The position numbers and the translations under genes were made by a program. From an uncultured Spartobacteria bacterium (GTDB lineage: Bacteria; Verrucomicrobiota; Verrucomicrobiia; Chthoniobacterales; UBA6821): a DNA stretch of 39,905 bases. Where the stretch lies: contig CAIKFI010000053.1 of the NCBI GenBank assembly GCA_903826635.1, forward strand, positions 1 to 39,905, written 5' to 3'. A model generated the notes under the pieces. That model was given only the letters and a program-made list of their open reading frames with translations, did not search any database and was not told the origin of the DNA. Below, piece by piece: positions 6,540-14,984 of the stretch (position 1 is the first letter of the stretch; each line of letters opens with the position of its first letter).

Positions 6540-7457
6540 ATGTCCACCGTTGCCCGGGAATCACTAGATTCGTTTCTGTATGACGAGTCCCTGATGGGCG
6601 TTGTGGAGGAAAGGATGGCGGCGTTGATACACTATATTCCCTCTGGTTCTGAAGAAATCATTGAGGGTCCTTCGGGGCCGACACGTGCTGCTTCCTACCA
6701 TCTCTCTTCGGGCGGTCGCCGCGTTCGGGCCAGACTGGCTCTTTCTGCGGGCACGGCCCTCGGCCTTCCTCCCGAGGATTTAGTGGCCATTGCTTCCTGC
6801 GTCGAACTCATCCATAACGCCTCCCTCGTCCATGACGACCTGCAAGACCGGGAAGGCTCCCGCCGGGGAGTAAAAACCGTCCACATGGCTTATGGGGACG
6901 ATGTGGCCCTCTGCACTGGAGACCTTTTGCTCTCGTCATCTTTCGCGGCACTCGCCCGCTTCACCGACACCAGCCTGCTTCCTCAACTCTTTGGCTTGGT
7001 ACACTCCCGGATCGCGATGGTAATCGGAGGACAGTGCGCGCGCCTTGATCCCACCGGGGATGTGGTCCGCGACATGGACGCGTATGAATCCATCGCGGCG
7101 ACAAAGTCCGGCGCCCTGCTCAGTCTTCCGCTCGAACTTGCCCTCACCGGATCAGCGAAGGGCATGTGGTCTGCCGATGCGCGGGTTGCCGCCAACCATT
7201 TTGCCATCGGGTATCAGATTGCCGATGATCTCGAAGATGTGGAACAGGATCGCGGATCCCTTTCCGTCAATGCCTTGCTCGTTCTTTCTTCAGCCATAGG
7301 CTGCACGGAGCCCGAGGCTGCACTCAGGGCTCGGCAGTATGCCTTGGATCACTTGAGCAAATCGATTGGATTCGCACGATCACTGCCCAATCGGTCAGGC
7401 GCCCTGCTTCGCGAACTTGCGGTGGATCTCTCACATCGCCTGGAAGGGTCGCACTGA
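6540..7457 (+). CDS. crtE: Geranylgeranyl diphosphate synthase
   Basis: This 305-residue trans-prenyltransferase condenses isopentenyl diphosphate with allylic diphosphates to GGPP, the C20 precursor of phytoene. The first aspartate-rich motif is DDLQD at residues 99-103 with RRG close behind, and the second is DDLED at 229-233; both bind the Mg-diphosphate of the allylic substrate. GGRRVRARL near residue 58 is the isopentenyl diphosphate-binding block. It is the first enzyme gene of the operon, 93 bp after the rhodopsin stop with a hairpin between. Product length (C20, not C15) is inferred from the carotenoid context. Confidence 0.92.
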   Translation: MSTVARESLDSFLYDESLMGVVEERMAALIHYIPSGSEEIIEGPSGPTRAASYHLSSGGRRVRARLALSAGTALGLPPEDLVAIASCVELIHNASLVHDDLQDREGSRRGVKTVHMAYGDDVALCTGDLLLSSSFAALARFTDTSLLPQLFGLVHSRIAMVIGGQCARLDPTGDVVRDMDAYESIAATKSGALLSLPLELALTGSAKGMWSADARVAANHFAIGYQIADDLEDVEQDRGSLSVNALLVLSSAIGCTEPEAALRARQYALDHLSKSIGFARSLPNRSGALLRELAVDLSHRLEGSH

Positions 7458-7469
7458 TAGGTGCACCGT

Positions 7470-8951
7470 ATGCAGGCTCTCGTTGTCGGAGCGGGTTATG
7501 GCGGCATTGCCGCCGCGCTAAGGCTCCGGGCAAAGGGTTATCAGGTCACCCTGCTCGATCGCACTGAAAAACTTGGAGGTCGTGCGCAGCTTTATGAGCG
7601 GGATGGATTCCTTCATGATGCCGGCCCCACGGTCATCACGGCCCCTTTTCTTCTGGAAGAGCTCTTTGCGCTTTTCGGTGAAGATTTTCACAACCATGTG
7701 ACACTCGTCCCGCTCAAGCCTTGGTATCGGTTCAGATATCCTGACGGTTCCACGTTCGACTACGGCGGGACACTCGAGGAGACACTGGAGGAGATAGGTC
7801 GCATTGAGCCGCGTGATCGCGAAGGATATTTGCGCCTCTTGGAGCACTCAAAACGGATCTACGAGGTGGGCTTTGGCGAACTTTCTGCCGTACCATTCCA
7901 TCGCTTCTCAACCATGTTAAGACAAATTCTGAAGCTCCTGCGCTTGCGGAATCACGAGACCGTCTGGCAAATGGTATGCCGTCATCTTTGCAGCCCGAAA
8001 CTACGGCAGGCTTTTTCGATCCAGCCACTGCTTGTGGGAGGCAACCCCTTCGATACCACGAGCATCTACTCCCTGATCCACTATTTGGAGCGGGCTCATG
8101 GTGTTCATTTTGCCATGGGTGGCACCGCCGCCATTACGGCCGCTCTCGGCAGTCTCATGAAGAGGCATGGCATCACGATACAATTGGGCACGACAGTCGA
8201 CAGGATCGTGGTGGAGGATGGCAAGGCTAGGGGGGTAATCCTTGAAGGGGGCGAGACAATCCAAGCCGACCTGATTGTCTCCAACTCCGACCCCGCTCAT
8301 CTCTACGGCAGCATGATCAAGCCCTCCAAGCAGGCGGCATCTGCAAGACTGAAGCTTGCTGGGGCAAAATATTCCATGGGGCTTTTCGTGCTCTATTTTG
8401 GAACCTCGCGCACCTATCCGGAGGTGGCCCACCACACCATTTGGCTGGGAACCAGATACAAGGAGCTGCTGGACGATATCTTTAACAAGCAGGTCCTTGC
8501 GGATGATTTTTCCCTGTATCTGCACCGTCCCACAGCCACTGATCCAAGCTTTGCTCCCTCCGGATGCGACAGCTTCTATGTGCTCTGTCCGGTGCCCAAT
8601 CTTCAATCCGGGATCGATTGGAGCATCCAGGGACCGAAACTTAGGGATCGCATCGTCAAAGCCCTCGAGGAAACCATCCTTCCTGATCTCTCTTCAACGA
8701 TCAGGGCTGACTTTTTCAAAACTCCTCGGGATTTCAAAGAGGACTATCTCAGCGTTCACGGAGCTGGTTTTTCCATTGCGCCCATCTTCCGTCAGTCGGC
8801 ATGGTTTCGTTTCCATAATAAGGGTGAGGGGATCGAGAACCTCTTCCTGACTGGTGCCGGCACCCATCCTGGAGCTGGTTTACCCGGTGTTCTTTGTTCC
8901 GCAAAAGTAATCGATGCCCTCATCCCTGAGGCTGATTCTCATGCCCACTGA
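7470..8951 (+). CDS. crtI: Phytoene desaturase
   Basis: This FAD enzyme of about 493 residues desaturates phytoene to lycopene. The N-terminal dinucleotide fold is VVGAGYGGIAAALRLRAKGY, followed by the expected LGGRA and a DAGPT block. The C-terminal signature is FLTGAGTHPGAGLPGVLCSA, typical of CrtI-type desaturases. The protein is likely membrane-associated. The frame is open from GTG 7461, but ATG 7470 brings the GxGxxG fold to the usual distance from the N-terminus. It begins 12 bp after crtE, and its stop overlaps the crtB start as TGATG. Four desaturation steps to lycopene are inferred from the presence of a lycopene cyclase. Confidence 0.95.
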   Translation: MQALVVGAGYGGIAAALRLRAKGYQVTLLDRTEKLGGRAQLYERDGFLHDAGPTVITAPFLLEELFALFGEDFHNHVTLVPLKPWYRFRYPDGSTFDYGGTLEETLEEIGRIEPRDREGYLRLLEHSKRIYEVGFGELSAVPFHRFSTMLRQILKLLRLRNHETVWQMVCRHLCSPKLRQAFSIQPLLVGGNPFDTTSIYSLIHYLERAHGVHFAMGGTAAITAALGSLMKRHGITIQLGTTVDRIVVEDGKARGVILEGGETIQADLIVSNSDPAHLYGSMIKPSKQAASARLKLAGAKYSMGLFVLYFGTSRTYPEVAHHTIWLGTRYKELLDDIFNKQVLADDFSLYLHRPTATDPSFAPSGCDSFYVLCPVPNLQSGIDWSIQGPKLRDRIVKALEETILPDLSSTIRADFFKTPRDFKEDYLSVHGAGFSIAPIFRQSAWFRFHNKGEGIENLFLTGAGTHPGAGLPGVLCSAKVIDALIPEADSHAH

Positions 8952-9880
8952 TGAGTGCTATACTAGCTCCCAGCGAGGCGGTAAAGCACGCCGACGCGGT
9001 TCTTGCGAGCAAGGGCCGCAGCTTCCATTGGGCGCGTCATCTGCTCGGGCAAAAGCACGCGGAGAGGGCCACCAGGCTGTACGCTTTTTGCCGTTACCTG
9101 GATGACCTCACCGATGAGGCTTCCTCAACGTCCGTTGCTCAAACAAAACTCGCATCGGTCCGTGAAGAGATCCTGAACGGCAGATCACTAGATCCCTCTC
9201 TCAGCGACGGCCTCGCTTTGGTCCGTGAGTGCGGCATCCCTGTAGGACCGATTCTTGATCTAGTGAGCGGTACCTCCTCCGATCTTGAAAGAGTCCGCGT
9301 TGGGGATCTTCCTGAGTTGATCCGTTACTGCTACCGAGTGGCCGGAACCGTCGGCCTCATGATGTGCCGTATTCTCGATGTGGAATCCCCCTCGGCATTT
9401 GCCCATGCGATCGACTTGGGCATTGCCATGCAACTCACCAACATCTGCCGTGATGTCGTCGAGGATGCCGCCATGGGCCGGCGCTACCTTCCAGGCACCC
9501 TGGTGGGAGATCTTTCTCCCGAAGAACTGATCCACCCCGACTCCGTTGTGCGCTCCAAGGTGTCGGCTGCCATTCTCACCCTGCTTCACCTAGCCGACGA
9601 GTATTACAAAAGCGGCGAGGCTGGCCTGTGCTATTTACCCGTGCGCGCCCGCGGGGCCATCCTCGTCGCGTCACGGGTCTACCGCGGTATTGGCATCACG
9701 CTCCTTGACCGCCAAGGTGACTGCTGGTCGAACCGCGCCATAGTCTCTGCACCACAAAAAGCATTTCTTTCCTTTGCGGCCCTCACCAGTGAACCACTCA
9801 AGAGATCCTTCTGGGCCCCTACTGCTCCCCACTGCTCGGAGCTTCACGCAGCCCTGGACGGCTTCACCATAAGCTCATGA
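8951..9880 (+). CDS. crtB: Phytoene synthase
   Basis: This 309-residue squalene/phytoene synthase family enzyme joins two GGPP molecules head-to-head into 15-cis-phytoene. The two Asp-rich motifs are visible as DDLTDE (residues 51-56) and DVVEDA (about 166-171), along with the family block YCYRVAGTVGLMM and the following GIAMQLTNICRD. Its start shares one base with the crtI stop, and its own stop overlaps the crtY start in ATGA, so expression is translationally coupled on both sides. The length is usual for bacterial CrtB. Confidence 0.95.
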   Translation: MSAILAPSEAVKHADAVLASKGRSFHWARHLLGQKHAERATRLYAFCRYLDDLTDEASSTSVAQTKLASVREEILNGRSLDPSLSDGLALVRECGIPVGPILDLVSGTSSDLERVRVGDLPELIRYCYRVAGTVGLMMCRILDVESPSAFAHAIDLGIAMQLTNICRDVVEDAAMGRRYLPGTLVGDLSPEELIHPDSVVRSKVSAAILTLLHLADEYYKSGEAGLCYLPVRARGAILVASRVYRGIGITLLDRQGDCWSNRAIVSAPQKAFLSFAALTSEPLKRSFWAPTAPHCSELHAALDGFTISS

Positions 9881-11094
9881 GTTGCCACTCCGATCTCATT
9901 GTTTTGGGGGGAGGTTGTGCGGGGCTGAGTCTTGGAATGAATCTCACCAAATTCGGAGAGAACTCTCCTAGGACCACGATCCTCGAAGGAAGGACCCACT
10001 ACACAAACGACAGGACTTGGTGTTTTTGGGGTGGTTTAGGATCCGATTCGGAAGAGTTTGCCACTCATCGATGGGAATCGTTTTCCATCACCACGAACAA
10101 GGCCGGCATCACCCGCCACTGCGAAGAAACCCCATACCTCATGGTTTCCTCTAAGGACTTTTATCAGACCGCGCAGAGACTGATCTACGAGTCGCCACGG
10201 ATCGACTTGAAGTTGGCCAGCCTCATCACAGGAGAGATTTTTAAACGCAAAGGGCTCTGGTATGTGAGTACTCCTTCGGGGGAATATTCGGCACCCTGGG
10301 TTGTAGATACCCGACCCGGATCTTTTCCGCTGGTGCATCATTCAGCGGCCAGCAACCCGATGCTGTGGCAGTCCTTTCTGGGCGAAGAGCTCACCACCGA
10401 GGAAGACCTGTTTGATCCGGGATGTGTCGAACTGATGGATTTTTCAGGAAGCTTGCCCGAAACCATCCTCTTCCTCTATGTGCTTCCTTTTTCAAAAAGA
10501 GAGGCCCTTGTGGAGGCTACGGTTTTCGGGCCACGACCTTTGAGGGCCGAGGAGTTAGAGGAGCCACTGAGGTCGCTCACCAAGAATCGGCTCCATGGGA
10601 TTCAAGCATTATCGGGGAGAAGAGAGCATGGGATTCTGCCCATGGGGACTAAGGAAACCATCGGACGGATGAAGCAGCAGGCTGAGGATTTCGGCAACGA
10701 TCCCAGTTACGTCCGTGCAGGGCTCATGGCCGGGGGGGCTAGGCCGAGTAGCGGCTACGCCTTTCAACGCATCTGGAAATGGTCCCAGGAGTGCGCGGTG
10801 TCTCTGATTACAGGCAAGCCCCCCAAACCCCATCCGCACGATCACCCGCTGACACGTGCCATGGACGCTCTTTTCTTACGTGTTCTCTCCTCCTATCCGG
10901 AATTAGCCCCCGATCTGTTTTTCTCCCTCTTCGCCAAGGTCGATCCGGCGCGTGTCGCCCGCTTCATGAACGATCAAGGCACCCTCTCCGATTGTGCTGC
11001 GATCATGGCGTCGCTTCCCCCAACACCTTTTCTGCAGGAAATCGCCACTGCGGCGGGGCTTCCTTTCGGTAAAAGAAAATCTCACATCCCATGA
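9877..11094 (+). CDS. crtY: Lycopene beta-cyclase (CrtY type)
   Basis: This 405-residue flavoprotein cyclises lycopene to beta-carotene. Visible landmarks are the N-terminal dinucleotide fold LIVLGGGCAGLSLG, the NDRTWCFWG block, the QSFLGEEL block, the substrate-region YVLPFSKREALVEAT, and ARPSSGYAFQRIWKW in the C-terminal half. These match bacterial CrtY rather than the heterodimeric CrtYc/Yd or plant CrtL forms. It overlaps crtB and blh by ATGA at each end. No hydroxylase or ketolase gene follows, so beta-carotene is the likely end point before cleavage. Confidence 0.93.
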   Translation: MSCHSDLIVLGGGCAGLSLGMNLTKFGENSPRTTILEGRTHYTNDRTWCFWGGLGSDSEEFATHRWESFSITTNKAGITRHCEETPYLMVSSKDFYQTAQRLIYESPRIDLKLASLITGEIFKRKGLWYVSTPSGEYSAPWVVDTRPGSFPLVHHSAASNPMLWQSFLGEELTTEEDLFDPGCVELMDFSGSLPETILFLYVLPFSKREALVEATVFGPRPLRAEELEEPLRSLTKNRLHGIQALSGRREHGILPMGTKETIGRMKQQAEDFGNDPSYVRAGLMAGGARPSSGYAFQRIWKWSQECAVSLITGKPPKPHPHDHPLTRAMDALFLRVLSSYPELAPDLFFSLFAKVDPARVARFMNDQGTLSDCAAIMASLPPTPFLQEIATAAGLPFGKRKSHIP

Positions 11095-12029
11095 ATACTG
11101 CGAAGTTCATGAAACCCCTGCGAATTCAGGGGCTGGCTTTTAGCGTCTTGGCCATCACCTCGGCCATCTTTGCTGTAGTGTGGGGAGGCAGCTTTTCCAA
11201 CCAGACAGGATTGATCCTCCTTGCCACGCTGATCCTGCTTTTGGGAGTTCCACACGGAGCTCTCGACACCATCTTCGCCTACAAGCTTTACGATCTCCGA
11301 AAACCCACAGACTGGATCCTCTTTACTCTAATCTATCTTCTTTTAGCAGCCTTGGTGGTGGCGGTTTGGTGGTGGACGCCGATGTTTTTTTTAATCCTTT
11401 TCCTTCTGATCTCGGCAGCACACTTTTCCGGAGATCCCGAAAAAGGAACCCCACTCCTAACCCGGATCCTTTACGGCGGAAGTATTCTGGTCCTGCCCGC
11501 GCTCTTGCATTCGGGGGAAGTAGATCGGCTTTTTGGATTCCTCGTAGGGATGGCTCCGGCTTCTTCGCTGATCCCTTGGATCACGCTGCTTGCTTGGATC
11601 TGGCTCCCCTGTGCCGTCCTCTCAGTCATCCTGACGGCCTGGTCCGATTGGCTGGCCGCTTTGGAGATCGGTGCCGTCCTTGTGCTCTCCGTCGTGGCCC
11701 CCCCGCTCCTTGCATTCACCCTCTTTTTTTGCGGAATGCACAGCGCACGCCACATCCTAAGGACAATCGACTACTCGGGGAATTTCTCCGGTCGCCTCCT
11801 GGCTCTCTCCGCCCTCCTGCCTATGATCGGCGTCTTGGCTATCTCCGTAGGTGCCTGGGAGTTCCTAAAGGGGAAATCGCTAGATGAACGAATCGTTCAG
11901 ATCGTCTTCGTGGGGCTCGCGGCGCTTACAGTCCCCCACATGGCTCTAGTAGAGCGCGTCCGTCTCTCGGGATGGATCAAGGATGTCGCCAAACCCTCCG
12001 GTCCAGAAAGCAAAACTAACGAAAAATAA
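11091..12029 (+). CDS. blh: Beta-carotene 15,15'-dioxygenase (Brp/Blh family)
   Basis: This 312-residue polytopic membrane enzyme cleaves beta-carotene into two retinals, the chromophore of the rhodopsin at 5655. The iron-ligand histidines expected for Brp/Blh are all visible: H55 in GVPHGALD, H111 in SAAHFSGD, and H217 and H221 in GMHSARHI. A further conserved His is in TVPHMALVE (H283). At least eight hydrophobic helices can be counted. The start overlaps the crtY stop in ATGA. Presence of this gene in the operon is the main argument that the carotenoids feed retinal synthesis. Confidence 0.93.
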   Translation: MNTAKFMKPLRIQGLAFSVLAITSAIFAVVWGGSFSNQTGLILLATLILLLGVPHGALDTIFAYKLYDLRKPTDWILFTLIYLLLAALVVAVWWWTPMFFLILFLLISAAHFSGDPEKGTPLLTRILYGGSILVLPALLHSGEVDRLFGFLVGMAPASSLIPWITLLAWIWLPCAVLSVILTAWSDWLAALEIGAVLVLSVVAPPLLAFTLFFCGMHSARHILRTIDYSGNFSGRLLALSALLPMIGVLAISVGAWEFLKGKSLDERIVQIVFVGLAALTVPHMALVERVRLSGWIKDVAKPSGPESKTNEK

Positions 12030-12033
12030 ATCC

Positions 12034-13317
12034 ATGAGACCACTACCCGATCACCCACTACGCCATGCCATGGTCGAGGAGTTGCATGCGCGACCCTTTC
12101 CCGTACTTGAGGCTCCCTGTCAGGTGGTTTATTTTGCGATCAAGGAACCCAAAGACGCCCGTAAACGCAACCGCGACTTGGACCGGGCCCATCTGATTGA
12201 CTTGCTCGATCAATTTGGGGTGAGTCATCCCGAAGTAGGAGCGAAGCATCTCGACGCAAGTCTTGGAAAAACAGCTTTAAAATGGGAATCACATACCGAG
12301 TTTGTGACCTATTCCGCCTTCACCCCCGGGTTGGATGAGCGGGCCTTTGATCCAGCAGGTGCCGCCGTACTGCCCCCAGACTGGTTGGCCAAAGCACCCG
12401 CTCAGACAATGGTTGCGATGATGATCCGCGTCGAGGAACTGCCTGAGCATGAGGATCAAATCCTTCCGAGGTTGCTGGATTGGTTTGTCCCCGAAAGCCT
12501 TGCTGTCTCTTATGTACTCGATGGTGCAGCGGTCATTGCAGGGGATTTTTGCATCGATGCGGCGGGGTTTATGCGCTTTTCGGTGTTCGTGCGCAAAGGA
12601 ACCGGCACACGCAGGGTCGGGCGAATTGTACAACGTCTCTGCGAGTTGGAAACCTATCGTGCGGCCTCGATGCTTGGCCTGCCAAGAGCCTGGGAATTAT
12701 CGGGAGAGTTGAATGCACTGGATCCGCGCCTCTCAGCGCTGGTATCGGGGTTGGATCAGCCCGGGGAATCCCCCGAAGAGGCCCTCCACGAGTTGCTCTC
12801 CATTGCGGGGCAATTGGAACGCCTTGCAGTGCAGACCAGCTTTCGTTTGCCGGCGACCGCCGCTTATGAGGCGATAGTAAACCAGCGTATCTCCGTCTTA
12901 CGTGAAATGCGTTTTCAAGGTCGACAAACTTTTGCCGAATTCATGATGCGCCGCTATGACCCTGCCATGCGCACCGTACGCGCCACCGAAGCGCGCCTCA
13001 ACCTGATGGCGGATCGGGCAGCACGAGCGGCGGAACTGCTTCGCACTAGGGTCGACGTCACCCGTTCCGCGCAAAACCAACAGCTTTTGCAAAGCATGGA
13101 CACCCGCGCAGATATGGCATTACGGCTTCAACATACGGTCGAGGGCCTGTCGGTGATAGCCATCAGCTATTATGTTTTGGAATTGATGGCTTATCTGACC
13201 TCACCTTTGGCTGAAGCGTGGAATCTTCCAAAGGTTTGGATGAGGGCGGGCTCTGTGCCAGTGGTCTTATTGTTAGTCTGGGCGGGGATTCGGAGGTTAA
13301 AGGCCCGCCTGAGATAG
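12034..13317 (+). CDS. DUF3422 family membrane-anchored protein
   Basis: This is a 427-residue protein of unknown function. The N-terminal block HPLRHAMVEELHARPF is a hallmark of the DUF3422 family. A long soluble middle is followed by a probable coiled coil (about residues 290-370, rich in Arg, Ala and Glu) and two C-terminal membrane segments: VIAISYYVLELMAYL and VPVVLLLVWAGI, then a basic tail. The topology suggests a large cytoplasmic domain anchored at its C-terminus. The frame is open back to 11983, but ATG 12034 lies 4 bp after the blh stop and gives the family N-terminus. The close spacing implies co-transcription with the retinal genes. A link to rhodopsin assembly or ion homeostasis is only guilt by association. 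Confidence 0.85.
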   Translation: MRPLPDHPLRHAMVEELHARPFPVLEAPCQVVYFAIKEPKDARKRNRDLDRAHLIDLLDQFGVSHPEVGAKHLDASLGKTALKWESHTEFVTYSAFTPGLDERAFDPAGAAVLPPDWLAKAPAQTMVAMMIRVEELPEHEDQILPRLLDWFVPESLAVSYVLDGAAVIAGDFCIDAAGFMRFSVFVRKGTGTRRVGRIVQRLCELETYRAASMLGLPRAWELSGELNALDPRLSALVSGLDQPGESPEEALHELLSIAGQLERLAVQTSFRLPATAAYEAIVNQRISVLREMRFQGRQTFAEFMMRRYDPAMRTVRATEARLNLMADRAARAAELLRTRVDVTRSAQNQQLLQSMDTRADMALRLQHTVEGLSVIAISYYVLELMAYLTSPLAEAWNLPKVWMRAGSVPVVLLLVWAGIRRLKARLR

Positions 13318-13440
13318 TGTTCCCGAATCCAAGGTTGGCCCTTAATAATCACCTCCTCTCGATCTGAAAAATGATGGTGCCAATAGCGGAACCATCCAGA
13401 TCAAGGGATTATACCACCTGGAAGTCGGTTTTCAGGAGAG

Positions 13441-13474
13441 GGTGTGACAGGTTGGGCAGTTCGCTACGAAATCG
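13441..13474. repeat. Degenerate copy of the dispersed repeat end
   Basis: GTGACAGGTTGGGCAGTTCG followed by CTACGAAATCGT resembles the end of the repeat copies near 1135-1161 (GGTTGGGCAGGTCGCTACGG then GATCGCT), with several substitutions. It lies in the 233-bp gap between the DUF3422 gene and the second PEP-CTERM gene. Confidence 0.55.
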
Positions 13475-13489
13475 TAACAAATTTACATC

Positions 13490-13517
13490 TTGAATTGAAA
13501 ACAACCTTGTGTAAGAT
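13490..13517 (+). promoter_or_regulatory. Candidate promoter of the second PEP-CTERM gene
   Basis: TTGAAT at 13490-13495 and TAAGAT at 13512-13517 are separated by 16 bp. An overlapping alternative is TTGAAA 13495-13500 with TATAGA 13517-13522. Either fits a housekeeping promoter 30-40 bp upstream of ATG 13551. The gene also has its own terminator, so it is probably monocistronic. Confidence 0.45.
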
Positions 13518-13550
13518 ATAGACCTTTTTAAGCCTATTCGTCTACTGAAC

Positions 13551-14315
13551 ATGAAAAAAACCATCCTCACCCTGACCATCGCCGCAGGACTCGCTTCATT
13601 CGTTGGATCAGCGAAGGCCGATCTCATCAACTTGGTTGCGAATGGAAATCCTGCGAACAATCAAGGTCTAGCGGATTGGTCCTATGGGTCCTATCAGGAC
13701 CCAGCAGTTGACCCAGTCGTTAGTGGTTATCTTAGTGTTCATGATTATGTCTATAACAGTCCCTACACCACCAAATATGTCTTCGGAGGGGAACCAGGAG
13801 GCGGAAAAGTATTTTCATTTACCGATTACAGCTACATGTATCAGTCGATTCCTACGCTTGCGGGTAATAAGTATTTACTCTCTTTTTATTATCAGGTTGT
13901 TAATAATACCCCTTGGGGTTCCGCTGCAGCGAACTATAACGAATGGCTCCAAGTTTCTGTCGGCGATAACATCCTCTTTCAGAGTCTTAATGAAGACAGC
14001 ACACTTGGAACTCCTGCTGGAGAACCCACTGTTTCTGGCGACGTCACGACCTTCAGCAATGCCCCTTATTCAATATTACCATACTTCAGCCAAGAATTCA
14101 CTGCTGCTGCCAATGACGAAGTCTTGAACATAGAAGGCTTCAATTTAATCGGGCGAAATGCAATCACCGACATCTTGATCGTTGACATTACGGCACCCGA
14201 CCCCGCCGCAGTCCCCGAACCCTCCCAAGTTGCTGCTTCCCTGCTCCTCGTGGCTGGCATTGCTGGATTTGCAATCGTGAAGCGTCGCAAAAACGCTTCG
14301 GCACTTGTCGCTTAA
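13551..14315 (+). CDS. PEP-CTERM sorting-domain protein
   Basis: This is a 254-residue exported protein. A classical signal peptide, MKKTILTLTIAAGLASFVGS then AKA, is followed by a beta-rich domain of about 190 residues with many Tyr, Asn, Ser and Gly. The C-terminus has VPEPSQ at residue 221, a hydrophobic helix, and the basic KRRKNASALVA tail. An exosortase would be expected to process this tail. The central domain (pattern LVANGNP, then repeated Tyr-rich strands) suggests a jelly-roll, carbohydrate-binding-like fold, but no active site is seen. The gene is flanked by its own promoter candidate and terminator. Confidence 0.87.
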   Translation: MKKTILTLTIAAGLASFVGSAKADLINLVANGNPANNQGLADWSYGSYQDPAVDPVVSGYLSVHDYVYNSPYTTKYVFGGEPGGGKVFSFTDYSYMYQSIPTLAGNKYLLSFYYQVVNNTPWGSAAANYNEWLQVSVGDNILFQSLNEDSTLGTPAGEPTVSGDVTTFSNAPYSILPYFSQEFTAAANDEVLNIEGFNLIGRNAITDILIVDITAPDPAAVPEPSQVAASLLLVAGIAGFAIVKRRKNASALVA

Positions 14316-14340
14316 TCAGTCCTAGCCTTTTAAAAGAATC

Positions 14341-14378
14341 CCCATCCTCTGCCGATAAGAAGGCGGGGATGGGTTTTT
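14341..14378 (+). terminator. Rho-independent terminator of the second PEP-CTERM gene
   Basis: CCCATCC at 14341-14347 pairs with GGATGGG at 14367-14373. An inner GCC/GGC stem lies across a small internal loop, and TTTTT follows at 14374-14378. It begins 25 bp after the stop codon at 14315. Confidence 0.8.
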
Positions 14379-14382
14379 CTTT

Positions 14383-14409
14383 GCCCTCCCCAGAACTAGT
14401 CGGTTCGAT
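14383..14409. repeat. Left-end fragment of the dispersed repeat
   Basis: GCCCTCCCCAGAACTAGTCG then GTTCGAT matches the first 26 bp of repeat copy 2 at 2736 with a single internal change. Only the left edge is present. It sits immediately after a T-rich stretch here, as it does at 2729-2735. Confidence 0.7.
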
Positions 14410-14662
14410 TGAATGAGTTCTTCTGGTGCTCTCTGCCTAGAAGTTCGTATGCACGGATTGCAAATCGTGACTTGGTGAATGGGGGTATCCTTTGGACTTC
14501 ACCTATCCTAAGAGTCTTTCGCAGTGGTATGGCGATGCGTTCCGCATTTTCCCTTGATCGAAAAAAGAGCCTTCTCCGTTTACACGTCTCCGAGAGGATA
14601 GGTGGAATATTGAGCCTCCAGCCTTTTTTGGATTTTTTTGGAAGAAGCTTGATGGGCTTCAT
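14396..14662 (-). pseudogene. Probable N-terminal fragment of a tyrosine integrase
   Basis: The - strand frame begins MKPIKLLPKKSKKGWRLNIP, continues through CKRRRLFFRSRENAERIAI, and ends around FAIRAYELLGR. This layout (basic start, strands with WRL and RRRLFF, then a REN-A helix and a segment ending in AYELLG) resembles the arm-type DNA-binding N-terminus of site-specific integrases. The frame stops after 88 residues and no catalytic domain follows, so it would be a relic. It lies 246 bp from tRNA-Thr, a usual integration target. The assignment rests on pattern recognition only and could be wrong. Confidence 0.4.
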
Positions 14663-14908
14663 AGGTGCCTTTTGGTGCCCTTAAAAATAGGAAAACCATA
14701 ACTTTTCTAGATTCGGTGCCCCCTCGAGCAGCGTCATGGCGAAATGGGAAAGATCCCAGATGACGAGGTGAGGGGAGCCATCCAGCGGATCCTTACAAGG
14801 AAAAGAATAATGCCATCTGAAGGGATCCAGACACCTCTTTGACGAAGGGAGTTGGGTCTCTCTTGCCATAGCCGGTAAAATCGGTATTTTGAACTTTCGA
14901 TTAGTCAC
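14663..14908. other. Intergenic stretch before tRNA-Thr
   Basis: I see no convincing gene here. Segments such as GGAAAGATCCCAGATGACGA look like worn repeat DNA. The tRNA promoter is presumably in the last 60 bp, but no clear -35/-10 pair stands out. Confidence 0.3.
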
Positions 14909-14984
14909 GCCGCTTTAGCTCAGTTGGTAGAGCATCTCATTCGTAATGAGAGGGTCGCCGGTTCGAATCCGGCAAGCGGCTCCA
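14909..14984 (+). tRNA. tRNA-Thr (anticodon CGU)
   Basis: The acceptor stem GCCGCTT (14909-14915) pairs with AAGCGGC (14974-14980). The D-arm is AGCTCAGTTGGTAGAGC and the T-arm contains GGTTCGAATCC. The anticodon stem TCTCA/TGAGA encloses the loop TTCGTAA, giving anticodon CGT, which reads ACG. The discriminator is T and CCA is encoded at 14982-14984. Its last 19 bases are the start of a long duplicated segment downstream. Confidence 0.95.
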
